The notes below the pieces were generated by a model. That model was not told where the DNA came from and did not search any database. It saw only the letters and a program-made list of their open reading frames with translations. A stretch of 64,000 nucleotides of DNA from Struthio camelus (lineage: Eukaryota; Chordata; Aves; Struthioniformes; Struthionidae), in the NCBI RefSeq assembly GCF_040807025.1, contig NC_090951.1:30159573-30223572 (forward strand), in the 5' to 3' direction. Shown in pieces: positions 63,001 to 64,000 of this stretch (positions within the stretch are counted from its first letter, which is position 1; each line of letters opens with the position of its first letter). Made by a program: the position numbers and the translations under genes.

Positions 63001-64000
63001 TCCCCGAAGCCAAGATCTGCCGGGGTCACTGAGCCCGTTGGTCTACCTGGCGGTGAGACACAAGGTGCTCGGAAAGAGGATTAAGGTTTCTTCTGCAGAA
63101 GCCGCAGGAGCAATCTCCTTTAAAAAATACACTCTGTTCTCAGGAAAATCCGTTATTTTTAGTGCCCCCCAAAGGGTGCTGGGCTTTGGAGAGGAAATGA
63201 AGGAAAAGCGGTAGTTCTGAATAATTTAGAAATCAGAGTTTGGGAGATGGCATAAGTGGCAGCGCCACACTGGGGCGGGCTGGAGGAGTGCGTGGCCGAA
63301 TAGCAGCCAAATAGCAGCCAGCGAGTTGAGGTATGTGCACAGTTCGTTAAATATACAGGTCAGATTTACAGCTAGCGTAAATTTGTGCAGGGACGCATGG
63401 CCCAAACGCACTAAGGTAAGTCAGTCAGAGCCTTAGCAGCGGAGGGGAACTCTCTCTGCGATCCTAAAATGAACGCACCCACAGAAAGGAAAACGTTGTG
63501 GCAGAGGGGAAGCCATAAGGTGGGCTCAGCCTCTTTCCACCAGCAGCCTCAAAGCTGCACAATAATTAGAAGAGAGGACTATTTAAAAGAAGTGGGATAT
63601 TCCCTACTGGATTTAAATAGCCTTCCTGCTAACCGGCTTTCACTGCTCGATATTGATCTGTCTGCAAAATCCCGCTGCAAGTTCATCTCGGCATGGGTAC
63701 AGCAGCAGTGGTGCCCGCCACCACCAGGTCCCCAGCGCACTCTCTGTCACCTATAGATTTTCACATGTCCCAGGGCGCTTTAGCAAGCATCACCCATTCA
63801 CTCTCCTTTTCCTCCTGCAGCTAAGCAGCAGGAGGTATTGCGACAGCAACATTGTGCAGCTTCTAAACCGAAAGCTCACCGGCAGGACGGAAATGTTATC
63901 CTCCCATGTATTATTTACACCCGCTATGTATAATGGATGTCACTACGCCCGTAGCCTGCGCTTTGCTGCGAGGCAGCTCTGCACCCCCTGCTCATGGGTG
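60031..64000. other. Distal upstream region, no gene recognised
   Basis: No confident exon, RNA gene or transposon. AT-rich TAATTAAT-containing patches occur at about 61,890-61,930 and 62,075-62,150. A 54-base exon-like segment on the minus strand (61,810-61,863) is discussed as a finding. Confidence 0.5.

Noticed and set aside
56131-64000. CNGB1, the gene I would expect next beyond KIFC3
   Set aside because: No cyclic-nucleotide-gated channel motifs were found on either strand; it must lie beyond the window if synteny holds.
1-64000. CRISPR arrays, tRNA/rRNA genes, phage or plasmid functions, endogenous retroviruses
   Set aside because: None seen. The DNA is ordinary vertebrate genic sequence; repeats are microsatellites, two minisatellites and one CR1 tail.

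Overview
The window is a vertebrate nuclear genomic segment, most likely avian or at least sauropsid. The evidence is split genes with GT-AG introns, CpG-island promoters, AATAAA/ATTAAA signals, and one 3'-truncated-type CR1 LINE tail (about 44.5-44.75 kb) of the kind typical of bird and reptile genomes. Repeats are otherwise sparse, apart from unusually many long G/C homopolymers. Gene order DRC7 > KATNB1 > < KIFC3 matches the arrangement I recall for human chromosome 16q21, so this is a conserved syntenic block.

Layout. 1-12.7 kb holds the 3' part of DRC7 (+): 14 exons encoding about 723 residues, from the transglutaminase-like domain to the C-terminus; the N-terminal roughly 180 codons lie upstream of the window. 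14.0-15.1 kb is a CpG island with four inverted CCAAT boxes and a YY1-like site, the promoter of KATNB1 (+). KATNB1 has its start codon at 15495, 19 coding exons and its stop at 32145, giving 657 residues and a complete, intact frame. 33.2-35 kb is the short space between two converging genes and carries a striking set of G-homopolymers, including a MAZ-like pause motif. 34.97-56 kb is KIFC3 (-): stop at 36436, 20 coding exons that join in frame to 915 codons, and a CpG-island promoter at 55.3-56.1 kb. 56.1-64 kb is upstream of KIFC3. I see no confident gene there, only AT-rich stretches that look like non-coding regulatory DNA and one weak exon candidate.

Function. All three genes encode microtubule-system proteins: a subunit of the axonemal nexin-dynein regulatory complex (DRC7), the regulatory p80 subunit of the microtubule-severing enzyme katanin (KATNB1), and a minus-end-directed kinesin-14 motor (KIFC3). 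They have separate promoters and are not an operon; the clustering is syntenic.

I found no previously undescribed system. The points most worth checking are a GC-AG intron and a NAGNAG acceptor in KATNB1, upstream ORFs in the KATNB1 and KIFC3 leaders, an Asn at the presumed third catalytic position of the DRC7 protease-like fold, a triplicated 88-bp acceptor-like unit next to a DRC7 exon, and the G-run/MAZ cluster between the convergent genes. Exon boundaries were set by reading frame, splice consensus and remembered family sequences; no alignment was run.
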